64,000 nt of DNA from Pseudopedobacter alpinus (GTDB lineage Bacteria; Bacteroidota; Bacteroidia; Sphingobacteriales; Sphingobacteriaceae). The notes beneath the pieces were generated by a model, which worked only from the letters and a program-made list of their open reading frames with translations, did not search any database and was not told the origin of the DNA. Below are positions 52,979-61,351 of the stretch, piece after piece. How positions within the stretch are numbered: position 1 is the first letter of the stretch; every line of letters starts with the position of its first letter. The stretch covers positions 62,001-126,000 of the forward strand of contig NZ_JBHULV010000028.1 of the NCBI RefSeq assembly GCF_042684645.1, written 5' to 3'. A program made the translations under genes and the position numbers.

Positions 52979-53380
52979 ATGAAGAACATACTTATACTCC
53001 TATTTGTAATGATAAATACGTTTGTTTTTTCACAACAAAAAGCAGATAGTTTAATTATAAAAAATTGGCAACCGGGTAAACAAACCGCTAATATAAGAAT
53101 ATGTACACCTTCTAGAGCCAGCTTAATTAAACAACCCTTATTTGTAATAAACTACGGTAAAAAAACCTACCAACACTTAAATGATAGTACAAACAATAAT
53201 TTCGCAAATATCATTTCCCCGCAAAGCATTGCTTCTATATATATTTTAAAAGATAAAAAAGCAATTGAGCAATTTGGGGATAAAGCCAAAAATGGAGTAA
53301 TAATAATTACTATTAAGAACAAGAATATTAAAGAATTTAAGAAAAATTTACGCCAACAAGTTAAAGTTGAAGCTAACTAA
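52979..53380 (+). CDS. Secreted stand-alone TonB-plug-like protein
   Basis: A 133-residue protein with a signal peptide ending near VFSQQ. The C-terminal half reads ISPQSIASIYILKDKKAIEQ and FGDKAKNGVIIITIKNK, the same pattern as the edge of TonB receptor plugs (VLKDASATAIYGSRGANGVI), but no barrel follows. Short periplasmic plug-like proteins of this kind are known in Bacteroidota, where some act with transmembrane antirepressor or BlaR-type proteins. Its function here is unknown. It converges on the proline dehydrogenase gene and overlaps its stop by four bases. Confidence 0.7.
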   Translation: MKNILILLFVMINTFVFSQQKADSLIIKNWQPGKQTANIRICTPSRASLIKQPLFVINYGKKTYQHLNDSTNNNFANIISPQSIASIYILKDKKAIEQFGDKAKNGVIIITIKNKNIKEFKKNLRQQVKVEAN

Positions 53381-54567
53381 TTCCTTCTTCTTTTCAGTTC
53401 ATTAATAATTAAACTCAACTCCCTACCCATTTGTCCTGCAACGGCTGTGTTTTCTTCTGCCCGTCTTACTAAATAAGGTAAAACAGATTTTACAGGCCCG
53501 TAAGGAACATATTTTGCAACATTAAAATTTTCTGAAGCTAAATTGAAACTCAAATTATCACTCATTCCCAATAACTGAGAGAAATAAATATGTGGATGGT
53601 TAAAGGCTATTTGCCTTTGCTCCATTTTCTCTACCAAAACTTGGCAACTGTATTGGTTATGTGTACCAGCAACAATAGCTACATCGTTAATATTGTCTAA
53701 GCAAAAAGATATTGCCGCATTGTAATCTCTATCTGTAGTTGTTTTGTTTGGCTGTATTGGCGATTTATAACCTTTTTCTATAGCTCTTTTTCTCTCCTTT
53801 TCCATATATGCACCTCGCACCAGTTTAGCACCTAAGATAAAATTTTGAGTTTGGGCTATCGTAACATCAGCAATTAAAGAGGCTAATTTATCATGACGGT
53901 AAAGTTGGTAGGTATTAAAAACAATGGCTTTCTCCTTATTAAACTCCATCATATTTAACATTGCCAATTCATCAATTATATTTTGTATCCAGCTTTCCTC
54001 AGCATCAATCATAATCGATTGTTTAAATTTAGCAGCCGTTTCACAAATTAAATTTACCCTCGCCACTGCTTTTTCCCATTCTTTAGTTTCAATGGCCGAT
54101 AAAGTTTGTTTACTATTTATTTTTTCTATTAAAGAAAACCTAGCAATACCAGTTATTTTAAATACACAAAATGGAATTGCTGATGGCATTTCTACAGCCT
54201 TTTTTATGGTATTTATAATTTCTAGAGCTGTCAAATCAAATACTTTTTCGGTATCTTCTCCTTCTACAGAATAATCTAAAATTGTGCCTACCCCGCCGTT
54301 TACTAATTTATTAATAGTTATTGTACATTCATCAATGGTTTCACCTCCGCAAAACTGACTAAAAATTGTTTTTTTAATTAAACCAGAAATTGGCAACCTA
54401 AAAAATAAAGCTGCTTTGGTAAAAAACGGACCAACTTTAACCAATAAATTATTACTAATCATTTTAAACAACCAGTAAGATTTTTTAAGTTCCTTATTGC
54501 TTTGTTGTTTAAAAGCTATTTCGGTATTATCGAAAGATAATTTTGAAGTGGAAACCAAATTTTGCAT
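53377..54567 (-). CDS. Proline dehydrogenase
   Basis: A 396-residue FAD-linked proline dehydrogenase (monofunctional PRODH). It oxidises proline to pyrroline-5-carboxylate and passes electrons to the quinone pool. Marks are VLDYSVEG in the barrel, SIMIDAEESWIQ, YQLYRHDKL, GAKLVRGAYMEKER and the terminal substrate-binding RRAEENTAVAGQMGRE. The ATG at 54567 is used, because the longer frame adds a hydrophobic tail not seen in the family. The partner P5C dehydrogenase is not in the window. Confidence 0.93.
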   Translation of the reverse strand: MQNLVSTSKLSFDNTEIAFKQQSNKELKKSYWLFKMISNNLLVKVGPFFTKAALFFRLPISGLIKKTIFSQFCGGETIDECTITINKLVNGGVGTILDYSVEGEDTEKVFDLTALEIINTIKKAVEMPSAIPFCVFKITGIARFSLIEKINSKQTLSAIETKEWEKAVARVNLICETAAKFKQSIMIDAEESWIQNIIDELAMLNMMEFNKEKAIVFNTYQLYRHDKLASLIADVTIAQTQNFILGAKLVRGAYMEKERKRAIEKGYKSPIQPNKTTTDRDYNAAISFCLDNINDVAIVAGTHNQYSCQVLVEKMEQRQIAFNHPHIYFSQLLGMSDNLSFNLASENFNVAKYVPYGPVKSVLPYLVRRAEENTAVAGQMGRELSLIINELKRRRN

Positions 54568-54640
54568 TTCTAATCTTTTCTTAAACAACAAAATTATAAA
54601 ATGATTAGCCATTAAGCGCACACAAAACGCCCGTTTTTTG

Positions 54641-54648
54641 TAAGTTTG
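54641..54648 (+). promoter_or_regulatory. -7 promoter box of the S4-aroB transcript
   Basis: TAAGTTTG matches TAnnTTTG exactly and ends five bases before the ATG of the S4 gene, so the mRNA may be leaderless. Confidence 0.5.
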
Positions 54649-54653
54649 TTGCT

Positions 54654-54860
54654 ATGATTCAATTTACGTTAGAAGGAGATTACATTCCTTTAATTCAGCT
54701 TTTAAAAGCAACCAATTTGGTGTCTTCTGGCGGAGATGCACAAATGGTGGTTACAGATGGTATGGTTAAATATAATGGCGATGTTGATTATCGTAAAAGA
54801 TTAAAAGTGAAAAGAGGAGATAAAGTTGAATTTAACGGCCAAACCATAGAAATTATATGA
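54654..54860 (+). CDS. Small S4-domain RNA-binding protein (YbcJ-like)
   Basis: A 68-residue protein made of one S4-like domain: FTLEGDYIPLIQLLKATNLV, SSGGDAQMVVTDGMVKYNGD and KRLKVKRGDKVEFNGQ, the pattern of E. coli YbcJ and Bacillus YaaA. Such proteins bind RNA, perhaps during ribosome assembly. The stop overlaps the aroB start (ATGA), so the two genes are coupled although their functions differ. Confidence 0.88.
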   Translation: MIQFTLEGDYIPLIQLLKATNLVSSGGDAQMVVTDGMVKYNGDVDYRKRLKVKRGDKVEFNGQTIEII

Positions 54861-55921
54861 AACCTATACAAAACACAAATTATCAAGTATTTTTTGATAA
54901 CAGTTTAAACATACTTACTGATATTCTTGCTGAAAAGAAATATTCTAAAATTTTTATTTTAACTGATGAACAAACCGGAGAGCACTGTTTGCCGGTTTTG
55001 CAAGAGAAATTGCCAAGCTTAACAGAATTTGACATTATAGAAGTGCCTAATGGCGAAGAAAATAAAACCATCGATTTTTGTATTGGTATTTGGCGCATGT
55101 TGCTAGATTTTGAAGCAGATAGAAACGCACTTTTAATAAATTTAGGTGGTGGTGTGGTTACCGATATGGGTAGTTTTGCTGCATCAACCTTTAAACGTGG
55201 GATAGATTTTTTACAAATTCCTACTACCCTACTTTCTCAGGTTGATGCATCTGTAGGTGGCAAAACAGGTATTGATATGGATAATGTAAAAAATATTATC
55301 GGTACCTTTTCTCAGCCTCAAGCAGTAATAATCTCCACAGATTTTCTAACTACTTTATCAGATAGGCAAATGACATCCGGTTTTGCCGAAGTAATTAAAC
55401 ACGGCATTATTGCTGATGCTAATTTTTACAAAGAAGTATCAGAATTAGCTGATGCAAGAGCGGTTACAGAGCAGCACATTCATCATTCTGTAGGGATTAA
55501 AAATAAAGTGGTAACCGAAGATCCCTTTGAAAAAGGAATCAGAAAAACTTTAAATTTTGGGCATACCATTGGTCACGCTATAGAATCATGGTCTTTAACT
55601 AACGAGAAAAACCCACTTTTACACGGGGAAGCCATTGCTTTGGGTATGATATGCGAAGCTTATTTATCAACTCAATTAATTGGTTTGGCCAAAGAGGATT
55701 TAGAATCAATTACTGCAACATTTGTTAAATATTTTGGAAAATATCAGATTAAAGAAGGTATTGAACACCAACTTTTAGAGATAATGAAGCAGGACAAAAA
55801 AAATATAGCAGGTAAAATCAATTTTTCTTTACCTAATAAAATTGGAAACTGTATGTTCGATATTTTTGCAGATGAAGCTCAGATTATAGAGAGTTTAAAC
55901 TATTATAAAAACTTTGTTTAA
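54857..55921 (+). CDS. aroB: 3-dehydroquinate synthase
   Basis: A 354-residue AroB, the second step of the shikimate pathway: DAHP to 3-dehydroquinate with NAD+ and a divalent metal. Marks are EENKTIDFCIGIWR, NLGGGVVTDMGSFAASTFKRGI, PTTLLSQVDASVGGKTGID and the metal-binding HGIIADANFY (here VIKHGIIAD) and LNFGHTIGHAIE. It is followed closely by the attenuator that controls pheA and the other aromatic genes. Confidence 0.97.
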   Translation: MKPIQNTNYQVFFDNSLNILTDILAEKKYSKIFILTDEQTGEHCLPVLQEKLPSLTEFDIIEVPNGEENKTIDFCIGIWRMLLDFEADRNALLINLGGGVVTDMGSFAASTFKRGIDFLQIPTTLLSQVDASVGGKTGIDMDNVKNIIGTFSQPQAVIISTDFLTTLSDRQMTSGFAEVIKHGIIADANFYKEVSELADARAVTEQHIHHSVGIKNKVVTEDPFEKGIRKTLNFGHTIGHAIESWSLTNEKNPLLHGEAIALGMICEAYLSTQLIGLAKEDLESITATFVKYFGKYQIKEGIEHQLLEIMKQDKKNIAGKINFSLPNKIGNCMFDIFADEAQIIESLNYYKNFV

Positions 55922-56012
55922 AAGTTAAGCCTCGGTTAAAGTTTAATCAATTGGGTTTTAAAGCCTGATTTGAAAAAAAAGTATTTTTTTATTAATGTTA
56001 ACAATATTGTAT

Positions 56013-56020
56013 TATATTTG
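56013..56020 (+). promoter_or_regulatory. -7 promoter box of the aromatic operon
   Basis: TATATTTG matches TAnnTTTG exactly. Transcription would start near 56025, about ten bases before the leader-peptide ATG. Confidence 0.55.
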
Positions 56021-56036
56021 CGACACAGAATTAAAA

Positions 56037-56108
56037 ATGAACAATAACACTACATATTACTTCGGTTACTTTTATTTTAGAAATAAGAGCCGGGTGTCTA
56101 TGTCTTAA
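56037..56108 (+). CDS. Tyr/Phe-rich leader peptide of the pheA attenuator
   Basis: A 23-codon frame: ATG, then NNNTT, then YYFGYFYF, then RNKSRVSMS and TAA. Four Tyr and three Phe codons fall within eight codons (56055-56078). No similar protein is expected; the sense lies in ribosome stalling. It begins about 12 bases after the likely transcription start and is followed by a terminator before pheA, like pheL of E. coli. The segment GCCGGGT at 56089-56095, which can form the antiterminator, lies in its last codons. Confidence 0.85.
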   Translation: MNNNTTYYFGYFYFRNKSRVSMS

Positions 56109-56135
56109 TTTATATAAGAACTAACTAAACCCGGC
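56089..56135 (+). promoter_or_regulatory. Antiterminator pairing of the pheA attenuator
   Basis: GCCGGGT (56089-56095, inside the leader frame) is perfectly complementary to ACCCGGC (56129-56135), the 5' arm of the terminator. A ribosome stalled on the aromatic codons leaves the first segment free, so the terminator could not form; a ribosome that reaches the stop codon covers it. Confidence 0.75.
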
Positions 56136-56157
56136 CAAATAAGCCGGGTTTTTTTTT
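56127..56157 (+). terminator. Attenuator terminator before pheA
   Basis: AAACCCGGC (56127-56135) pairs perfectly with GCCGGGTTT (56143-56151) around a seven-base loop, and nine Ts end the structure at 56157. It lies between the leader peptide and pheA, nine bases before the pheA start. Confidence 0.9.
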
Positions 56158-56166
56158 ATCAAAAAA

Positions 56167-56997
56167 ATGAGTATTAAAAAGAGAGTTGCCATACAAGGGA
56201 TTAAAGCTTCGTTTCACGAAGAAGCTGCATTCAAGTTTTTTGGGGAAGATATTGAAACCATTGAGTGCAATTCTTTTAAGCAAACTTTTCAAAAATTAGC
56301 AGCAGGCGAAGCAGATTACGTGGCTATGGCAATAGAAAATAGCATTGCCGGTAGTTTATTACCTAACTACACTTTACTTAGAGAATATAATTTCCCTGTA
56401 GTTGGCGAAGTTTACCTACATATTCAATTACATTTAATGGCTTTGCCAGGTGTTAAATTTGAAGACATTAAAACTGTTACATCGCACCCAATTGCTATAC
56501 GCCAATGTAGTGATTTTTTAGATGAATTTCCTGATTTGAATATTGTTGAAAGTAGCGATACCGCAGCCTGTGCTAAAAAAATAAAAGAACAAGGTTTAAC
56601 AGATACAGTTGCTATCGCAAATACTTTAGCTGCAAAACTTTACGGTTTAAATATTTTAGAAAGAAGGATAGAATCAAACAAAAAAAACTATACTCGCTTT
56701 TTAATATTAACTGATAAACCAACTGAAGTTGAAAATGTTAATAAGGCTTCTTTATGCTTTCAGGTAACAAATGATGCTGGTTCTTTAGCTAAAGTGTTAA
56801 ATATTTTAGCAGAATTAGATATTAATATGAGTAAAGTACAATCTATGCCAGTATTAGGCAGGAGAAACGAATACAACTTTTACGTAGATGTAGAATGGAA
56901 CAACACAAAAAATTACGAAGACGCTATCCGGAGAATTGTAAAACATACCATCAACTTTAGTATTATGGGCGAATATGTGAAGAATGATAAGGTGTAG
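56167..56997 (+). CDS. pheA: Prephenate dehydratase
   Basis: A 276-residue monofunctional prephenate dehydratase. It turns prephenate into phenylpyruvate for phenylalanine. Catalytic-domain marks are VAIQGIKASFHEEAAF, ADYVAMAIENSIAGSLL, TSHPIAIRQC and the TRF motif in NYTRFLIL. A C-terminal ACT domain (from about residue 193) binds phenylalanine for feedback control. There is no chorismate mutase domain; that activity is fused to the DAHP synthase downstream. Expression is probably set by the attenuator upstream. Confidence 0.95.
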   Translation: MSIKKRVAIQGIKASFHEEAAFKFFGEDIETIECNSFKQTFQKLAAGEADYVAMAIENSIAGSLLPNYTLLREYNFPVVGEVYLHIQLHLMALPGVKFEDIKTVTSHPIAIRQCSDFLDEFPDLNIVESSDTAACAKKIKEQGLTDTVAIANTLAAKLYGLNILERRIESNKKNYTRFLILTDKPTEVENVNKASLCFQVTNDAGSLAKVLNILAELDINMSKVQSMPVLGRRNEYNFYVDVEWNNTKNYEDAIRRIVKHTINFSIMGEYVKNDKV

Positions 56998-57049
56998 TGA
57001 GTAGTGAGTAGTGAGTAGTGAGTAGTGAGTAGTGAGTAGTGAGTAGCGA
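56994..57049. repeat. GTAGTGA heptanucleotide array at the pheA stop
   Basis: Seven perfect copies of GTAGTGA and one with a single change begin inside the stop codon of pheA. The unit places stops in all three frames. TTCAAATC recurs three times shortly after (57102-57133) before the DAHP synthase gene. Confidence 0.9.
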
Positions 57050-57141
57050 GTAATAAGATAAAAATAAATTAATTAATATAAAAACAGGTTTGCAGGTCAT
57101 TTTCAAATCTTCAAATCAACAAATTTTCAAATCAAATTAGT

Positions 57142-58248
57142 ATGAAACTTAACCTAAATATAGAACCATTAAGCAACTGGGCACCAGTTAGCAATGGACC
57201 ACTTATTATCTCTGGACCGTGTAGTGCAGAAACTGAAGAGCAATTATTAGCAACTGCTCGTTTATTAAAAGCAACTGGAAAAGTACATGTTTTAAGAGCA
57301 GGTATTTGGAAGCCAAGAACCCGTCCGGGAGAATTTGAAGGAATTGGAAGTATTGGTTTAGAGTGGTTAAACAAAGCGAAAGCAGAAACTGGTTTCCCAA
57401 TTGCTGTTGAAGTTGCTAACGCAAAACACGTTGAAGAAGCTTTAGCTGCTGGTGTTGATATCCTTTGGATTGGTGCTCGTTCTACAGTTAATCCTTTTAC
57501 TGTTCAAGAAATTGCTGACGCTTTAAAAGGTGTTGATATCCCAGTAATGGTTAAAAACCCAATTAACCCAGATTTATCTTTATGGATTGGTGCTTTAGAA
57601 CGTATTAACGGCGCAGGTATTACAAAAATAGCTGCTATTCACCGTGGTTTTTCTTCTTTCGAAAAAACAGCTTTCCGTAATGAACCAATGTGGGATTTAG
57701 CCATCAACTTAAAAACTTTAGTCCCTAATTTGCCAATCATTAACGATCCTTCTCATATTTGTGGCTCTCGTGAATTACTTCCTTTCATTTCTCAAAAAGC
57801 TTTAGATTTAGACATGCAAGGTTTAATGATTGAAGCGCACATTGACCCAAGTGTAGCTTGGACAGATGCCAAACAACAGGTAACTCCTGCTGCATTAAGC
57901 GAAATGATTGATGGTTTTATTTTACGTAAAGCAGAATCTAAAAACCCAGAGTTCACAGATAAATTGGCTAAATTACGAGATAAAATTGATTTATTAGATG
58001 ATCAAATTTTCCAAAAGTTAGGCGAGCGTATGAAAATTGTTGAGCAAATTGGAGAATACAAAAGAGATAACGATGTTACTATTTTACAAGTTTCTCGTTG
58101 GGATGAGATTTTACAAAAAAGAACTGCATTTGGTTCAGTTTTAAAATTAGAGAAAGATTTTACAGAAAAAGTTTTAGAATTAATTCACAGCGAGTCTATC
58201 CGTAAACAAACTGCAATTATGAATACTGCTAAAGCTGATTTAGGATAA
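57142..58248 (+). CDS. Fused DAHP synthase/chorismate mutase
   Basis: A 368-residue fusion. Residues 1 to about 265 are a type I-beta DAHP synthase: GPLIISGPCSAETEEQL, LRAGIWKPRTRPGEFEG, EVANAKHVEEAL and HIDPSVAWTDAKQQVTP. The C-terminal 95 residues form an AroQ-type chorismate mutase (KLRDKIDLLDDQIFQKLGER, MKIVEQIGEYKRDND). It thus makes the first shikimate intermediate and also converts chorismate to prephenate for the neighbouring pheA. Bacteroidota commonly show this fusion. Its end overlaps the aroA start by one base. Confidence 0.95.
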   Translation: MKLNLNIEPLSNWAPVSNGPLIISGPCSAETEEQLLATARLLKATGKVHVLRAGIWKPRTRPGEFEGIGSIGLEWLNKAKAETGFPIAVEVANAKHVEEALAAGVDILWIGARSTVNPFTVQEIADALKGVDIPVMVKNPINPDLSLWIGALERINGAGITKIAAIHRGFSSFEKTAFRNEPMWDLAINLKTLVPNLPIINDPSHICGSRELLPFISQKALDLDMQGLMIEAHIDPSVAWTDAKQQVTPAALSEMIDGFILRKAESKNPEFTDKLAKLRDKIDLLDDQIFQKLGERMKIVEQIGEYKRDNDVTILQVSRWDEILQKRTAFGSVLKLEKDFTEKVLELIHSESIRKQTAIMNTAKADLG

Positions 58249-59492
58249 TGAGTTCATCATTAATCATAAAAAAAGAAAACTTTAAAGTTGAAGAAACCAT
58301 ACAATTAACTGGTTCTAAAAGCGAAAGCAATAGAGCCTTAGTTTTGGCTGCGTTAAGCAAGGGAAAGGTTAATATCAATAACCTTTCTGCTGCGGCAGAT
58401 ACCGTTACGTTAGAAAACATTATTAATCAGCAAATTAAAAATAAAAATGCTGTAATAAATGTTGGCCCGGCGGGTACTGCAATGCGTTTTTTAACCGCTT
58501 ATCTATCTTTATTGGGTGAAAAAGTAGAAATTACAGGTTCGGAGCGTATGAAACAACGCCCTATTGGAACTTTGGTAAACGCTTTATTAAGTTTAGGAGC
58601 TGATATTACTTACAAAGAAGTAGATGGTTATCCTCCGGTTTTAGTAAATGGTGCTTTTGAGCAAAAAACAAAGCATATTTTAATAAGAGGCGATATTAGT
58701 TCTCAGTTTCTAACGGCTTTGTTATTAATTGCAAGCTCTTTACCGCAAGGCTTAGAGTTAGAAATTATGGACGAATTAACCTCTAAGCCCTATGTGGATA
58801 TGACTTTAGCTATGCTTGCGCAGTCTGGTATTAAACATAGCTGGAAAAAAGACACTATAAGTATAGCTCCTCAAAGTTTTAACCAAAGTACTTTAACTAT
58901 TGAACCAGATTGGAGCGCTGCTTCTTACTGGTATAGTGTTGCTGCGCTTTCAGAGAAATCCAAAATATACCTTCCTCATCTAAAAAAAGACAGTTTGCAA
59001 GGTGATAGCGCTATTGCTGGAATTATGTCTCTATTTGGTGTGACCACGATTTTCACAGATGAGGGAATTGTGATAGAGAAAGTGGATTATGAGGTTAAAC
59101 CTCAGCTACTGGACTTTAAAGAATGTCCGGATTTAGCGCAAACTGTTGTTGTATGTGCTGCAATTTTAGGTAAAGAATTTAGTTTTACAGGTTTAGAAAC
59201 TTTAAAAATTAAAGAAACCGACCGTATTTTTGCTTTACAAACAGAGTTAGCTAAAATTGGCGTCAAGTTAATTGAAACTCAAGCAGATATTTATCAACTA
59301 GATTGCGAAGAATTAAATATACCACAAAGCATTAAAGTTGCTACTTACGAAGATCACCGTATGGCAATGGCATTTGCACCTTTAGCTACTATAATTGAAG
59401 AAGTGATAATAGAAGAAGCAATGGTTGTAGAAAAATCTTATCCTCATTTTTGGGAAGATTTCAAGAAGATAGGATTTGAAGTAAGTAGCTAG
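58248..59492 (+). CDS. aroA: EPSP synthase
   Basis: A 414-residue 5-enolpyruvylshikimate 3-phosphate synthase. Marks are QLTGSKSESNRALVLAALSKG at the substrate site, VGPAGTAMRFLTAYLS, RMKQRPIGTLVNAL, GDISSQFLTALLL and TYEDHRMAMAFAPLA near the end. It condenses shikimate 3-phosphate with phosphoenolpyruvate. The start overlaps the stop of the fusion gene (TAATG), so translation is coupled. Confidence 0.97.
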   Translation: MSSSLIIKKENFKVEETIQLTGSKSESNRALVLAALSKGKVNINNLSAAADTVTLENIINQQIKNKNAVINVGPAGTAMRFLTAYLSLLGEKVEITGSERMKQRPIGTLVNALLSLGADITYKEVDGYPPVLVNGAFEQKTKHILIRGDISSQFLTALLLIASSLPQGLELEIMDELTSKPYVDMTLAMLAQSGIKHSWKKDTISIAPQSFNQSTLTIEPDWSAASYWYSVAALSEKSKIYLPHLKKDSLQGDSAIAGIMSLFGVTTIFTDEGIVIEKVDYEVKPQLLDFKECPDLAQTVVVCAAILGKEFSFTGLETLKIKETDRIFALQTELAKIGVKLIETQADIYQLDCEELNIPQSIKVATYEDHRMAMAFAPLATIIEEVIIEEAMVVEKSYPHFWEDFKKIGFEVSS

Positions 59493-59497
59493 ATTTT

Positions 59498-59619
59498 AGT
59501 ATCAAGTATCAAGTCCATTTGCGCTTGCTTACAAAAGGCGCACTTATATAACTAATTAAAAATGAGCAGTAATATTGTATATCTAAGACTTCTAGCCATC
59601 ACGCAAATGTCTTGATACT
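59498..59619. repeat. GTATCAAG-type repeats between aroA and aroC
   Basis: AGTATCAAGTATCAAG lies at 59498-59513 and its complement CTTGATACT at 59611-59619. The same word forms the inverted repeat after lepA (23022-23067). Confidence 0.6.
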
Positions 59620-59649
59620 CGATAATCACTACTCAATACTAAAAAAGAA

Positions 59650-60738
59650 ATGGCAGGAAATTCCTTCGGGCAAATATTTAAAATTACCACATTTGGCGAA
59701 TCGCATGGTGCGGCTATAGGTGTTATTGTTGATGGTTGTCCATCCAATATTGAAATTGATTTAGATTTTATTCAAAACGAATTAGATAAACGCAAACCAG
59801 GGCAATCAAAAATAACTACTCAAAGAAAAGAATCTGATACTTGTCAGATTTTATCTGGTGTATTTGAAGGAAAAACTACCGGAACCCCAATTGCGATTAT
59901 CATCCCAAACGAAGATCAAAAATCTAAAGATTACGATCATAATAAAGACACTTTTAGGCCTTCACATGCCGATTATACTTACCAAACTAAGTATGGCATC
60001 AGAGATCATCGTGGCGGTGGACGTTCATCTGCCCGTGAAACAGCTGCCCGTGTTGCTGCTGGGGCTTTGGCTAAATTATTTTTAAAGCAAAAAGGAATTG
60101 ATGTTATTGCTCATGTTAGTAGTGTTGGTTTTATTGATTCCCCTGAGGTAACAACAAGTAATGTTGATGATTTTGTAAAACTTAGAGAAAGCAATATTGT
60201 ACGCTGTGCCGATGCTGAAACTGCTGATGAAATGATTCATTTAATTGATAGCATTAGAAAAGAAGGCGATACCATTGGTGGCAAAGTGACTTGTTATATA
60301 AAAAACTGCCCTGTTGGTTTAGGCGAACCTGTTTTTGATAAGCTTCATGCAGATTTAGGAAAGGCAATGTTGAGCATTAATGCTGTACATGGTTTTGATT
60401 ATGGTTCAGGCTTTGATGGTTCAACCATGAGAGGATCAGAACATAATGATGCTTTTGAGGCTCATGAAAATGGCAAAATAAGTACAAAAACTAATTATTC
60501 TGGTGGTGTGCAAGGCGGTATTTCTAACGGCATGGATATTAATTTTAGAGTAGCTTTTAAACCAGTTGCAACTATTATGAGTAATCAAGAAACTGTAAAT
60601 TCTGCTGGTGAGGCTGCCGAAATTAAAGGAAAAGGTAGGCATGACCCATGTGTTGTACCAAGAGCAGTTGCTATTGTAGAAGCCATGGCTGCTTTGGTAA
60701 TTGCAGATCATTACTTGAGGAATCAGATATATAAATAA
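59650..60738 (+). CDS. aroC: Chorismate synthase
   Basis: A 362-residue FMN-dependent chorismate synthase, the last shikimate step (loss of phosphate from EPSP). Marks are FKITTFGESHGAAIGVIVDG, RKPGQSKITTQRKESD, YGIRDHRGGGRSSARETA and GKGRHDPCVVPRAVAIVEAMAA. It needs reduced FMN. It follows aroA after a repeat-containing spacer of about 160 bases and is closed by a strong terminator. Confidence 0.97.
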   Translation: MAGNSFGQIFKITTFGESHGAAIGVIVDGCPSNIEIDLDFIQNELDKRKPGQSKITTQRKESDTCQILSGVFEGKTTGTPIAIIIPNEDQKSKDYDHNKDTFRPSHADYTYQTKYGIRDHRGGGRSSARETAARVAAGALAKLFLKQKGIDVIAHVSSVGFIDSPEVTTSNVDDFVKLRESNIVRCADAETADEMIHLIDSIRKEGDTIGGKVTCYIKNCPVGLGEPVFDKLHADLGKAMLSINAVHGFDYGSGFDGSTMRGSEHNDAFEAHENGKISTKTNYSGGVQGGISNGMDINFRVAFKPVATIMSNQETVNSAGEAAEIKGKGRHDPCVVPRAVAIVEAMAALVIADHYLRNQIYK

Positions 60739-60765
60739 ATTGATGAAAACTGAAATTATCGATAT

Positions 60766-60806
60766 AACCTCGTCAGAATTAAAATTCTGATGAGGTTTTG
60801 TTTTTT
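60766..60806 (+). terminator. Intrinsic terminator after aroC
   Basis: A 15-base arm starting AACCTCGTCAGAATT (60766-60780) pairs with AATTCTGATGAGGTT (60783-60797) with one G·U, followed by TTGTTTTTT. It probably ends the aromatic operon. Confidence 0.85.
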
Positions 60807-60824
60807 AACACTATCATAAAAAAC

Positions 60825-61187
60825 ATGTTTAAAAAAGTAGGCATATTTGAAAGTATCTCCATTTACGAAAGTTCGCTATTTAAAAAAGGACATGGTTTAA
60901 CTATTCCAAATAAGGGCATCGTTACTTTTGTAGGTTGTTTTTCTAAAGCAGAAGATATGGCCATTATAAAACATGAGTTTGGCCATATTTTGCAGTTTAG
61001 AAAATTAGGAAGTTTAAAATTTTACTTAAAAGTTGGCCTACCCAGTTTATGGAGTGCAATTAGAGCATCTGTACTCAAAAATTACGTTCACCAAAACCAT
61101 ACTGTTGAAGTTGAAGCAAAGTATTTAGCCTACCACTATTTTAATGAACCTAAAGATTGGAACGTTAAAAGGTTTCCTATTGTTTAG
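60825..61187 (+). CDS. Small HEFGH-motif protein, possible metalloprotease-like
   Basis: A 120-residue protein that contains IIKHEFGHILQFRKLG (zinc motif HExGH) and, later, a glutamate in VEVEAKYLAYHYF that could be the third ligand, as in gluzincins. It has no signal peptide and is too short for a full peptidase domain, so it may bind zinc or be a relic. The ATG at 60825 is used; the upstream TTG lies in the aroC terminator. It stands alone and ends at a hairpin. Confidence 0.6.
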   Translation: MFKKVGIFESISIYESSLFKKGHGLTIPNKGIVTFVGCFSKAEDMAIIKHEFGHILQFRKLGSLKFYLKVGLPSLWSAIRASVLKNYVHQNHTVEVEAKYLAYHYFNEPKDWNVKRFPIV

Positions 61188-61300
61188 GCTTTAATAGCTA
61201 AAGCCTGTAGTTTAATAGCTGGGATAGCAACGGCACCACGCATTTTTTCGCGGAGTATAATAAATAGCCGGACTTGCAAAAAAAGGATGAATTTGAGCTT
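61186..61300. repeat. Hairpin and interspersed-repeat-like sequence
   Basis: AGGCTTTA (61186-61193) pairs with TAAAGCCT (61199-61206) right at the stop codon of the HEFGH gene. Further on, GGGATAGCAACGGC and TTGCAAAAAAAGGATG resemble the spacers near 21060 and 41210. There is no gene here. Confidence 0.4.
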
Positions 61301-61351
61301 CAAAATATTTTATGGCATTAACATTGTAAACTTACAGTTAAATTATAAATT

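Noticed and set aside
56994..57049. CRISPR-like array after pheA
   Set aside because: The seven-base units are adjacent without spacers, so this is a simple tandem repeat.
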